Assembly: GCA_030609785.1 (NCBI GenBank)
Contig: JAUWTC010000181.1
Span: 1 to 5,989 of the forward strand
Length of the DNA stretch: 5,989 nucleotides
Direction of reading: 5' to 3'
Source: Holophagae bacterium
Lineage (GTDB): Bacteria; Acidobacteriota; Thermoanaerobaculia; Thermoanaerobaculales; Sulfomarinibacteraceae
Shown here: positions 1 to 5,266 of the stretch, piece by piece
How positions within the stretch are numbered: the first letter of the stretch is position 1
Layout: every line of letters starts with the position of its first letter
The notes under the pieces: generated by a model
What the model was told of the DNA's origin: nothing
Seen by the model: only the letters and a program-made list of their open reading frames with translations
Database searches by the model: none
Translations under genes and position numbers: made by a program

Positions 1-172
1 GGGGCCTCCTGAGCGAGGCGACCTCAACCTCAAAGGACAATGGCTCCGGCGCCGATTGAGCCGGCCCTGTCGTCTGGCAACCCGCGCAGGCCAGAACCAC
101 CACAATCCCCGCAAGAAGGACCAACCCAGGCCTCGATCTTTCGAGGCCTCTCAGAGATGAAAACCTACTCAC
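1..172 (-). CDS. Lipoprotein-like envelope protein, N-terminal part (runs off left edge)
   Basis: This minus-strand reading frame opens with GTG at 172-170 and stays open to the window edge, giving 57 codons. The product has an arginine-containing n-region (residues 3-14), a hydrophobic core (about 17-28) and two cysteines in the stretch LACAGCQTTG (Cys29, Cys32), followed by a Ser/Pro/Ala-rich linker. That is the layout of a lipoprotein signal peptide, although neither cysteine has a perfect lipobox (VLAC or CAGC). The GTG overlaps the TPR gene's stop codon by 8 bases (GTGAGTAG), and an AGAGAG tract lies 9 bases upstream, so translational coupling is likely. An alternative TTG start at 124-122 (LVLL...) would lose the charged n-region. 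The body of the protein is outside the window. A LolB-like or other outer-membrane lipoprotein is possible but not shown. The frame and signal features are seen; the function is unknown. Confidence 0.65.
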   Translation of the reverse strand, partial: MSRFSSLRGLERSRPGLVLLAGIVVVLACAGCQTTGPAQSAPEPLSFEVEVASLRRP

Positions 173-2096
173 CCCGGCGTCTCTCTTCACGGATGCGATC
201 CAACAGCTCCCGGACGTGGTCAGGATGTTCGCAACCGATGTCCAGGGCATGCTGGAGCAATCGCTGGGCCTCGTCATCCCGTCCCAACTCCAGAAGGACC
301 TCACCCAGGTGGGCCACGACCGTGCCTTGATCCTCACCGCCCAGTTCAACCGCCCGCTGCAACCAGCGCTCCGCTTCATCCAGCCGACCCATGCGATATT
401 CGACCCACCCCAGCGAGTCGAGGTAGGCCGAATTCCCGGGACTGGCTTCGACGGCGAACCGAATCAGCTCCGCGGCCCGATCGAGGTTTTTCCCGGCATC
501 CGCCCACATGTAGCCCAAATAGTTGGCCGCATCAACGTTGCCGGGGTCGGCCTCGAGAATTTCCTCAAATACAACCGACGCCTCGTCCGGCCGACCACCG
601 CGTTCGAGAGCGGAGGCTCGAATAAAGGCCAATGCCTGTTCGTCCGGAAATCTCTCGAGAGCCTCTGCGCTCTGTTTCTCCAGGGCATCCCACCGCTCCA
701 ACGACTGCATCACCTGGAGGGCGATCAGCACCTCAGAAAAGCGCTCGCTCTCGAGCAGGGGTTTCAGCCGTACTACGGCAGCTCCGTCTCCCGCTTTCAT
801 TCGGAACTCGATCTCCAGAGCCAACGCCGGGGCCCTCAGAGTCTCGATCAGCTGCGGCTGCAAGCGCAACAATGCCGCGGCGCCTTCGGCCCAGTCCTCG
901 TTGATCCTGTAGGTTTCGGCCAGCAAGAACGGCAACTGCGGCCCGGCCGACCGAACATCGGCCACTCGATCCAGCCACTCGCGGGCAGCAGTCGGATGTC
1001 GCGCAACGACCTCCAGTTGGGCCGCGTTGAGACACACGCGAGTCGCCATCGACGACGCAGCGTCAACCGAGACCAGCTCCCAAGCCCTATCCAGATACCC
1101 CCGGGCCTTCTCGATGTCACCCCGTCCACCGCCGGCTTCGGTCCAGGCCAGCCCCAGAAGCAACTCGAGGCTGTCCGGATTTTTCTTGAGCAAGGCCTTC
1201 AACCGGGGCCGAGCCTCGTCGAACCGATTGAGCTCAACCAGCAGCATCGCTTCCATCTGGTTGGCGCCAGGCGAGTCTGATTCCTTGGTCAACACCTTTC
1301 GCACCAGCCCGAGGGCACGGTCCGGACGCCCGCCGTCCATCAGCAGGGCGGCGGCCCGAAGATGCCCATCCAGATCATCGAGCTCCAGCCACGACGCCAA
1401 CTCGGCCCCGGCTTCCCCGATCCGACCTGCAGCAACCAGCGCCCGGACCCGGAGTTCCCGGCATTGATCCACCGCCTCCGGAGGCTGTGAGCATCGAGCA
1501 ACAACCTCGGCTGCCTCCCCGGGTCTGCCGCTCTCCGCCAGCAGTTGCGCGTGGAATAACTCCAGCCGAACGCTTCCCCCCATGGCCTCGCGTAGATCGG
1601 CCATGATCTGCTCGGCCTCGACGGGGTCACCCTGTGCGGCCAGCACGTGCGCCAACGTCAACTGAAGATTGGGATCATCGCTTCGCTCGGCGAGAGCTTC
1701 TTCCAACGCCGTTCGGGCCTTCGGCAGCAATTCCGCCTGTTGAGCCGACATCTGCCCGAGGGACAGCGCCAGCACCCTCTTTCCATACCAATCCAGATCT
1801 TCCCGTCCATCCAGTACGTCGATCGCCCGTTGGGGCATTCCGATGTCCAGCAACATCGACCCGTAGGCTACCCGGATCTCGTTGACCTCGGGAGCCTGCT
1901 CCATGGCTCGAGCGTAGGTCTCCGCCGCCTCACGGTAGTTCTCTTCGTTCTCCAACTGCTGGGCGCGCAAAAACGTCTCCAGCCCGTCGGGCAGCACCCG
2001 TTCTTCGGCAACGGGCGTTTCTCCCTGGACGGCGGGCCCGGCCCATCCCAGGCCGGCCAAAAAACCCAATAGCACACACAATTTCACAGGATTCAA
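165..2096 (-). CDS. Exported tetratricopeptide-repeat (TPR) protein
   Basis: This 643-residue protein has an N-terminal signal peptide: Lys5, a hydrophobic core at about 6-20, and probable cleavage near AVQG|E at residue 25. It should therefore be periplasmic or envelope-associated. The rest is alpha-helical TPR repeats. Clear units lie at about 45-75, 178-200, 283-308, 489-521, 522-555, 556-589 and 591-625. The best-conserved block is at the C-terminus (AANYLGYMWAD and YLDSLGWVEYRMGRLDEAE), a pattern typical of envelope TPR scaffold proteins. No catalytic domain is visible, so a protein-protein interaction role is inferred. The start is TTG at 2096-2094, supported by GGAG ending 6 bases upstream and by the signal peptide beginning there. 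The next gene overlaps by 8 bases and encodes a lipoprotein-like product, so the two probably act together at the envelope. Long open frames on the opposite strand inside this gene are codon-bias shadows. Confidence 0.92.
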   Translation of the reverse strand: MNPVKLCVLLGFLAGLGWAGPAVQGETPVAEERVLPDGLETFLRAQQLENEENYREAAETYARAMEQAPEVNEIRVAYGSMLLDIGMPQRAIDVLDGREDLDWYGKRVLALSLGQMSAQQAELLPKARTALEEALAERSDDPNLQLTLAHVLAAQGDPVEAEQIMADLREAMGGSVRLELFHAQLLAESGRPGEAAEVVARCSQPPEAVDQCRELRVRALVAAGRIGEAGAELASWLELDDLDGHLRAAALLMDGGRPDRALGLVRKVLTKESDSPGANQMEAMLLVELNRFDEARPRLKALLKKNPDSLELLLGLAWTEAGGGRGDIEKARGYLDRAWELVSVDAASSMATRVCLNAAQLEVVARHPTAAREWLDRVADVRSAGPQLPFLLAETYRINEDWAEGAAALLRLQPQLIETLRAPALALEIEFRMKAGDGAAVVRLKPLLESERFSEVLIALQVMQSLERWDALEKQSAEALERFPDEQALAFIRASALERGGRPDEASVVFEEILEADPGNVDAANYLGYMWADAGKNLDRAAELIRFAVEASPGNSAYLDSLGWVEYRMGRLDEAERWLQRAVELGGEDQGTVVAHLGEVLLELGRDDEAQRLLQHALDIGCEHPDHVRELLDRIREERRRGE

Positions 2097-2100
2097 AACT

Positions 2101-2106
2101 CTCTCC
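2101..2106 (-). promoter_or_regulatory. Ribosome binding site for the TTG start of the TPR gene
   Basis: On the minus strand the sequence reads GGAGAG, then AGTT, then the TTG start codon. Purine-rich GGAG at this spacing supports the TTG over the out-of-frame ATG codons slightly upstream (about 2127-2122). Confidence 0.6.
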
Positions 2107-2116
2107 GTTCAAGGTC

Positions 2117-2122
2117 ATCATA
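2117..2122 (-). promoter_or_regulatory. Candidate -10 element (TATGAT) for the TPR gene
   Basis: On the minus strand TATGAT begins at the outer edge of the left palindrome arm. A start of transcription about 7 bases further on (near 2110) would give a leader of about 14 bases that still contains the GGAGAG ribosome site. No convincing -35 hexamer is visible; that position falls inside the palindrome. This is inference from motif and position only. Confidence 0.35.
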
Positions 2123-2174
2123 CCCAACCCAACTGAACCGAGACCATGTTAGTCCCGGTTCAGTTGGGTTGGGT
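2122..2174. repeat. Perfect 19-bp inverted repeat between divergent genes
   Basis: The left arm ACCCAACCCAACTGAACCG (2122-2140) is the exact reverse complement of 2156-2174. The 15-base spacer can itself pair 3 bp more (2142-2144 with 2152-2154) after one mismatch, leaving a 7-base loop. No T-run follows on either side, so it is not an intrinsic terminator. It lies between the divergent TPR and helicase genes, with -10-like hexamers just outside both arms, so an operator for a dimeric regulator serving both promoters is the simplest reading. A cruciform or RNA-level role is also possible. Confidence 0.8.
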
Positions 2175-2182
2175 GCTACAAT
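2174..2182 (+). promoter_or_regulatory. Candidate extended -10 promoter (TGCTACAAT) for the helicase gene
   Basis: TGC directly followed by TACAAT (2177-2182) fits an extended -10 element, one mismatch from TATAAT. The matching -35 position is inside the right palindrome arm and has no good hexamer, which is usual for extended -10 promoters. The predicted transcription start (about 2188-2190) is only 2-4 bases before the helicase ATG. Confidence 0.45.
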
Positions 2183-2191
2183 CCGCGCCTG

Positions 2192-3571
2192 ATGAACGAT
2201 GAAACCAAGACCAGCTCCCTGTTTTCAGAAACAAAATTCGACTCCCTCAATCTTCCCGAATCAATCAACCAGGGTCTTCGAGACCTGGGGTTCGACCGCC
2301 TGACCCAGGTCCAAGACCAGGTCCTGCCACTGTCTCTTGAAGGTCGCGACATCGTCGCACAGGCCCAGACCGGCTCGGGCAAGACGGCGGCATATCTTCT
2401 GACGGCCTTCAACAAGCTCCTGACCACGCCCCGGACCTCGGCGGATGACGTGCCGCGGGCATTGATCGTCGCCCCGACTCGCGAACTGGCGGTCCAGGTG
2501 GCACGGGATGCGGACGACGTCGGTCGTCACACCGACCTCAAGATTCATGTCGTCTTCGGCGGCCTCGACTATCACAAACAACGCGCCGAACTGGCGAAAG
2601 GCGTCGATATCCTGATCGGCACGCCCGGCCGGCTGATCGACTACCACAAGCAGGGCTCCTACTCCCTCAGGGAGACCGAGGTCGTCATCATCGACGAATG
2701 CGACCGCCTCTTCGACATGGGATTCTCCGAAGACCTGCGATGGATCCTGCGCCGCCTCCCGCACGCCACCCAAAGGCAGACCCTGATGTTCACAGCGACG
2801 CTCTCCCGCCGCGTGACCACCTTGGGATGGCGTGAGATGGACGACCCGGCCGAGATCGTCGTCAGCCGGGAGAAGTTGACGCCCGACACCATCCACCAGG
2901 AGCTCTACCACGTCTCGACCCGGGAGAAACTCTCGCTACTGCTGGGCCTATTGGAACGGGAGGGCGCCACCCGAACGATGGTCTTCGTCAACACACGGAT
3001 CGCCGCCCGGCGACTGGTCCAGGAATTGCAGCGTCACGGCTTCGTCGCTCGAGGCCTGACGGGCAACGTCGAGCAGGTACGGCGCCTGAAGGTGCTGGAT
3101 CAATTCAAGGACGGCGAACTGCCGATTCTCGTGGCCACCGACGTCGCCAGCCGCGGCCTCCACATCGAGGGCGTCTCCCACGTCATCAACTACGATCTCC
3201 CGCAGGACGCGGAGGACTACGTTCACCGCATCGGCCGCACCGCCCGAGTCGGAGCCGAGGGCAAGGCGTTCTCGCTGGCCTGCGAAGATTTTGTCTACTC
3301 CCTCGACGCCGTCCAGAAGTTCGTCGGTTACGAGATCCCAACCGTGTTCGCCGACGACGAGTTGTACGCCGAGGTCCTCCCGAGGGGGCAAGGCCATAAG
3401 GTCGAAGACGACGGATCGCACTACCGCCGGCCGCCTCACCGCAGGGAACGCCGACCACACCGCAGTGCCCCTAAGGCTCCACGCGAGGCCGGAGACCCGA
3501 CCGACGAGGACAAGCCACCCGCAAAACGTCGGCGACGGAGACGGAAGCCCAAGCCACCAGCATCCGATTGA
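2192..3571 (+). CDS. DEAD-box ATP-dependent RNA helicase, RhlB-like
   Basis: This 459-residue protein has the full DEAD-box core. Upstream aromatic Phe16 and the Q motif (LTQVQ, 37-41) are followed by motif I AQTGSGKT (58-65), Ia PTREL (95-99), GG (123-124), Ib TPGR (144-147), II DECD (168-171), III TAT (201-203), IV VFVNT (264-268), V ATDVASRGLHI (315-325) and VI HRIGRTAR (345-352). From memory of E. coli RhlB, the segments GVDILIG, GRLIDY, RGLHI, HVINYDLP, EDYVHRIGRT and SLACE resemble RhlB more than other DEAD-box paralogues. The family unwinds short RNA duplexes using ATP and, in RhlB's case, assists mRNA decay. Residues about 400-459 are a Pro-rich, very basic tail with six consecutive arginines, probably RNA-binding. 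Unusual points are DECD for DEAD, TAT for SAT and RTAR for RTGR. No Shine-Dalgarno sequence precedes the ATG. A perfect hairpin overlaps the stop codon. The exact orthology to RhlB is inferred. Confidence 0.93.
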   Translation: MNDETKTSSLFSETKFDSLNLPESINQGLRDLGFDRLTQVQDQVLPLSLEGRDIVAQAQTGSGKTAAYLLTAFNKLLTTPRTSADDVPRALIVAPTRELAVQVARDADDVGRHTDLKIHVVFGGLDYHKQRAELAKGVDILIGTPGRLIDYHKQGSYSLRETEVVIIDECDRLFDMGFSEDLRWILRRLPHATQRQTLMFTATLSRRVTTLGWREMDDPAEIVVSREKLTPDTIHQELYHVSTREKLSLLLGLLEREGATRTMVFVNTRIAARRLVQELQRHGFVARGLTGNVEQVRRLKVLDQFKDGELPILVATDVASRGLHIEGVSHVINYDLPQDAEDYVHRIGRTARVGAEGKAFSLACEDFVYSLDAVQKFVGYEIPTVFADDELYAEVLPRGQGHKVEDDGSHYRRPPHRRERRPHRSAPKAPREAGDPTDEDKPPAKRRRRRRKPKPPASD

Positions 3572-3582
3572 TCGGATGCTGG
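3557..3582 (+). other. Hairpin overlapping the helicase stop codon
   Basis: CCAGCATCCGA (3557-3567), loop TTGA and TCGGATGCTGG (3572-3582) form a perfect 11-bp stem whose loop contains most of the TGA stop. No U-tract follows, so it is not a standard intrinsic terminator. It could stabilise the mRNA 3' end or mark a Rho-dependent end. It shares GCATCCGA and GGATGCTG with a hairpin at 3814-3828. Confidence 0.6.
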
Positions 3583-3621
3583 GAAGCTGGGAGGCTGGGA
3601 GGCCAGAAGGCTAAGACGCTG
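3578..3621 (+). repeat. Tandem octamer array (GCTGGGAG-type), about 5.5 units
   Basis: Units in register are GCTGGGAA, GCTGGGAG, GCTGGGAG, GCCAGAAG, GCTAAGAC and a partial GCTG. The first three are nearly identical and the later ones have diverged. The array starts inside the right arm of the helicase stop-codon hairpin. Confidence 0.75.
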
Positions 3622-3640
3622 TGAAACTCGGGGCTGAATT

Positions 3641-3680
3641 GGAGCGCACGAATCCGTTCGTGCATCGTGAGGTTGGGATG
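3641..3680 (+). repeat. Hairpin repeat element, copy A (variant stem)
   Basis: The head GGAGCGC leads into the hairpin GCACGAA-TCCG-TTCGTGC (3646-3663), followed by the tail ATCGTGAGGTTGGGATG. Head, loop type and tail match copy B at 5457-5497 (tail ATCGTGACGGTCGGAATG). The stem sequence differs at several positions, yet both stems pair perfectly over 7 bp. Confidence 0.75.
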
Positions 3681-3697
3681 CCGGAAGACTTATCGAA

Positions 3698-3729
3698 GGG
3701 ACCGTTGCGGGGCAGGAGCCCCGCGCTCC
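3698..3729 (-). repeat. Hairpin repeat element, copy C (reverse orientation)
   Basis: Read on the minus strand it is head GGAGCGC, hairpin GCGGGGC-TCCT-GCCCCGC (3724-3707) and tail AACGGTCCC. The head and hairpin are identical to copy B. The tail is identical to that of copy D, which lies 27 bases away in the opposite orientation, so 3698-3715 and 3839-3856 form an 18-bp perfect inverted repeat. Confidence 0.8.
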
Positions 3730-3756
3730 AATCTTGAGTCCTGGGACACCGCTGCA

Positions 3757-3856
3757 GGAGCGCGGGGTAGGAACCGGCATGCCGGCCGAAGGCCGGTGGA
3801 ACCGTCAGGTTCCGCATCCGAAGGATGCTGTGCGGGCACTGCCCCGCAACGGTCCC
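3757..3856 (+). repeat. Hairpin repeat element, copy D (expanded with multi-hairpin insert)
   Basis: The head GGAGCGCGGGG (3757-3767) and tail CTGCCCCGCAACGGTCCC (3839-3856) match copy C. The 4-nt loop is replaced by about 75 nt holding consecutive hairpins: CCGGCC-GAA-GGCCGG (3782-3796), GGAACC-GTCA-GGTTCC (3798-3813) and GCATCC-GAA-GGATGC (3814-3828), plus the self-complementary CCGGCATGCCGG (3774-3785). The closing stem is GCGGGG (3762-3767) with CCCCGC (3842-3847). Two of the hairpins carry C(GAA)G triloops, a stable RNA loop type. A multi-branched fold at the RNA or single-stranded DNA level is inferred. Confidence 0.75.
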
Positions 3857-3903
3857 CTCCCGACACCGTCACCCAAACACCCGGTGACCAAACACGCGAA
3901 CTT

Positions 3904-3931
3904 CGACGTTGGACGTTGAACGTTCGACGTT
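3904..3931 (+). repeat. Tandem heptamer array (CGACGTT-type), 4 units
   Basis: Four in-register 7-mers, CGACGTT, GGACGTT, GAACGTT and CGACGTT, vary only in the first two bases. The last base of the array is the last base of the beta-propeller stop codon (TCA on the plus strand, 3931-3933), so the array abuts the coding region exactly. Confidence 0.8.
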
Positions 3932-4989
3932 CATTGCTTCTTCTCAGGCCCCAGCGTCACTCCCTCCGGGCCGAAGCCGCTGTCGGACCATGAAGGCAGC
4001 AACGGCCCACGTTGCTCGGTATCGATCCACTGGAAATCACGAAGTGAAGGTGGGATCGCCCATTGTCCGATCTCCTTGCCGTTTTTCGAGTCAATAACGA
4101 TCAGGCGCTCCCGATCGGTCGCGGCGGCCACCAGCCGCCCTTCCGGCCCAACGGCTAACCGGATCGTACGACCGGGAATCATGATCGGGTCGTCCGGTTC
4201 CACCTCTAAAGCATCGCTCTTGACCTTGAGCGTCCACCGCAGCAAACGCCCGGAGGCCCCCGCGACCACCAACTCTTTGCCGTCCTTGAGGGTCACGACG
4301 TCGGTCGCCCCATCCGGAACCGGCAGCCGCCGAATCTCCGCCAGAGTCATCATATCCAGCAGCACGACATCCCCCGCCGTTCGATCGACGACGGCCATCA
4401 CTCCCCTGGACGGGGCCATGGCAAACCGTACGAGATCGTGGTCGAACTTCTTGCTGTACACAACCCGCCGATGGATGAGATCGACCGCGGAAATCGTCGT
4501 GCCGCCCTCCCCGGAAGGCCTTCGTTCCAGAATGAGCACGGTCGTCCCTTCCGGGCCAATTTGGACTTGCCACGGTCGGTCGAATGCCCCCTCCATCCTG
4601 AAGATCAGCGAGCGTTCGGGGAAACTGACCATCGTCAATGCGCCGGCAACCACGAGATATCGATCCTTCCGCGGCCCGAAGTGAGGCATGGTCACTCCGG
4701 AGATCAATTCCACCACCCGGCCCGAACGCATATCGATGACGGTCGTCCGGCTGTTGACAACATCAGGGGCGAAAAGAACACCGGCCGGTGCGGGGAAGAG
4801 AAAACCCACCGGTCCGGTCTCCAACGAACGAATGCCCGGCGCTGCGGGATCGACAAGCACCACCTGGTCGCCGGAGGACATCGCCAACACTCCGCGGGGC
4901 ACAACCGGCTTGCCGGCTTCGGAGGAGATTGACCACAAACTCAGTGCAACCAGCACCACGGCATAGGCCCGAAAATACCTCTGTGTCAT
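3931..4989 (-). CDS. Secreted beta-propeller (WD40/YVTN-like) protein of unknown function
   Basis: This is a 352-residue protein. The N-terminus has Arg4 and Arg7, a hydrophobic core at about 8-21 and a likely signal peptidase site near SSEA|G (residue 25), so it is exported. The body is beta-strand-rich with recurring blade-like segments: a value or variable strand, a D-x-x-S/N-G-x turn, then another strand. Examples are VIDMRSGRVVEL (84-95), DVVLLDMMTLAEIRRL (207-222), LKDGKELVVAGASGRLLRW (234-252) and LIVIDSKNGKEIGQW (296-310), the last typical of YVTN or quinoprotein-like propellers. No catalytic motif is visible; a binding or scaffold role is inferred. The ATG at 4989-4987 has AAGGGGG at 5004-4998 with 8 bases between, a good ribosome site. 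It stands alone: the helicase converges on it and the small ORF diverges from it. Confidence 0.88.
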   Translation of the reverse strand: MTQRYFRAYAVVLVALSLWSISSEAGKPVVPRGVLAMSSGDQVVLVDPAAPGIRSLETGPVGFLFPAPAGVLFAPDVVNSRTTVIDMRSGRVVELISGVTMPHFGPRKDRYLVVAGALTMVSFPERSLIFRMEGAFDRPWQVQIGPEGTTVLILERRPSGEGGTTISAVDLIHRRVVYSKKFDHDLVRFAMAPSRGVMAVVDRTAGDVVLLDMMTLAEIRRLPVPDGATDVVTLKDGKELVVAGASGRLLRWTLKVKSDALEVEPDDPIMIPGRTIRLAVGPEGRLVAAATDRERLIVIDSKNGKEIGQWAIPPSLRDFQWIDTEQRGPLLPSWSDSGFGPEGVTLGPEKKQ

Positions 4990-4997
4990 GGATCAAT

Positions 4998-5004
4998 CCC
5001 CCTT
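4998..5004 (-). promoter_or_regulatory. Ribosome binding site of the beta-propeller gene
   Basis: On the minus strand AAGGGGG is followed by ATTGATCC and ATG. This selects the 4989 start over an overlapping out-of-frame ATG at 4996. Confidence 0.65.
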
Positions 5005-5103
5005 GAGTTCAATCAATCTCTGTTCCGACCTCCCAGAGCCTAACAAAACCGCCCTTCCAATCCTCGGGATTGTGCTGGCAAAATCACCGAATACCGGGTC
5101 AAT

Positions 5104-5133
5104 ATGAAGGTCTCCTTCATTCTCAAGGACTGA
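5104..5133 (+). CDS. Possible 9-codon upstream ORF (leader peptide)
   Basis: ATG at 5104 opens a nine-residue frame, MKVSFILKD, ending with TGA at 5131-5133, 11 bases before the ATG of the 31-codon ORF. Its first codons coincide with the palindrome ATGAAGG-TCT-CCTTCAT, so its start codon would be buried in a 7-bp stem. The preceding ribosome site is poor (CGGGTCAAT). It could be a leader ORF or chance. Confidence 0.2.
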   Translation: MKVSFILKD

Positions 5134-5144
5134 CGGGTACCACC

Positions 5145-5240
5145 ATGACAGAGTCAATCCTCAACGGCCTGATGCAGCAACTCCAGGGCGGCGGCATCGG
5201 CAAACTGGGATCGAGCCTGCTGGGTTCTTTCCTGAAATAA
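5145..5240 (+). CDS. Candidate small protein, 31 residues, unknown function
   Basis: The ATG at 5145 opens a 31-residue frame ending in TAA at 5240. The peptide starts MTESILNGLMQQL and ends GSSLLGSFLK, with a central QGGGIGKLG glycine-rich turn. The residues suggest two short amphipathic helices joined by glycines. The start region vaguely recalls the N-terminus of DUF937/YidB-type proteins (short helix, then a QLxxGGxG turn), so it could be a truncated relative or an independent small peptide. The ribosome site is weak: GGG at 5135-5137 with 7 bases spacing; AAGGA at 5125-5129 is too far. The main support is context: 26 bases after the stop comes a perfect intrinsic terminator on the same strand, and no other gene can own that terminator because the upstream gene points away. 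The same transcript could instead be a small RNA. Confidence 0.5.
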   Translation: MTESILNGLMQQLQGGGIGKLGSSLLGSFLK

Positions 5241-5266
5241 TCTATCGTCAGGAATACGACAGCTTC

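Larger units (their letters stand above)
3572..3930. other. Repeat-packed convergent intergenic gap
   Basis: About 360 bases separate the 3' ends of the helicase and the beta-propeller gene. I see no credible gene here: open frames that cross it consist of repeat sequence and lack ribosome sites or family features. In order it holds an 8-bp tandem array, a hairpin element (copy A), an inverted copy (C), an expanded copy (D), a short GTCACC/GGTGAC inverted repeat (3868-3873 with 3883-3888) with an overlapping direct repeat of CCAAACAC (3873-3880, 3888-3895), and a 7-bp tandem array reaching the beta-propeller stop codon. No T-rich intrinsic terminator is visible for either gene. Confidence 0.75.
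4990..5144. other. Divergent intergenic region with two small inverted repeats
   Basis: This 155-base region should hold promoters for the minus-strand beta-propeller gene and the plus-strand small ORF. I cannot identify a convincing -35/-10 pair in either direction. Visible structure is CAATCC-TCG-GGATTG (5058-5072) and ATGAAGG-TCT-CCTTCAT (5104-5120). The region is noticeably less GC-rich than the coding regions around it, as expected for regulatory DNA. Confidence 0.5.

Noticed and set aside
216..1280. 354-codon open frame on the plus strand opposite the TPR gene
   Set aside because: It lies wholly antisense to a well-supported TPR gene. Its product has no recognisable domain and low-complexity composition, as expected from a GC-rich third-position shadow.
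2122..2174. The 19-bp palindrome as an intrinsic terminator
   Set aside because: It lies upstream of two divergent genes and has no T-tract on either side.
2261..2911. 216-codon open frame antisense to the helicase
   Set aside because: It mirrors the conserved helicase codons on the other strand and has no independent family features or ribosome site.
3868..3895. GTCACC/GGTGAC inverted repeat with an 8-bp CCAAACAC direct repeat
   Set aside because: Too short and imperfect to separate from chance within repeat-rich DNA; noted only as part of the gap description.
3667..3993. 108-codon plus-strand frame across the convergent gap
   Set aside because: It is composed of the hairpin repeats and the heptamer array and runs into the 3' end of the beta-propeller gene; there is no coding signature.
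5076..5090. Possible sigma-54 promoter (TGGCA at 5076-5080)
   Set aside because: The -24-like TGGCA is present, but the required GC of the -12 element at the correct spacing is GA, so the match fails.
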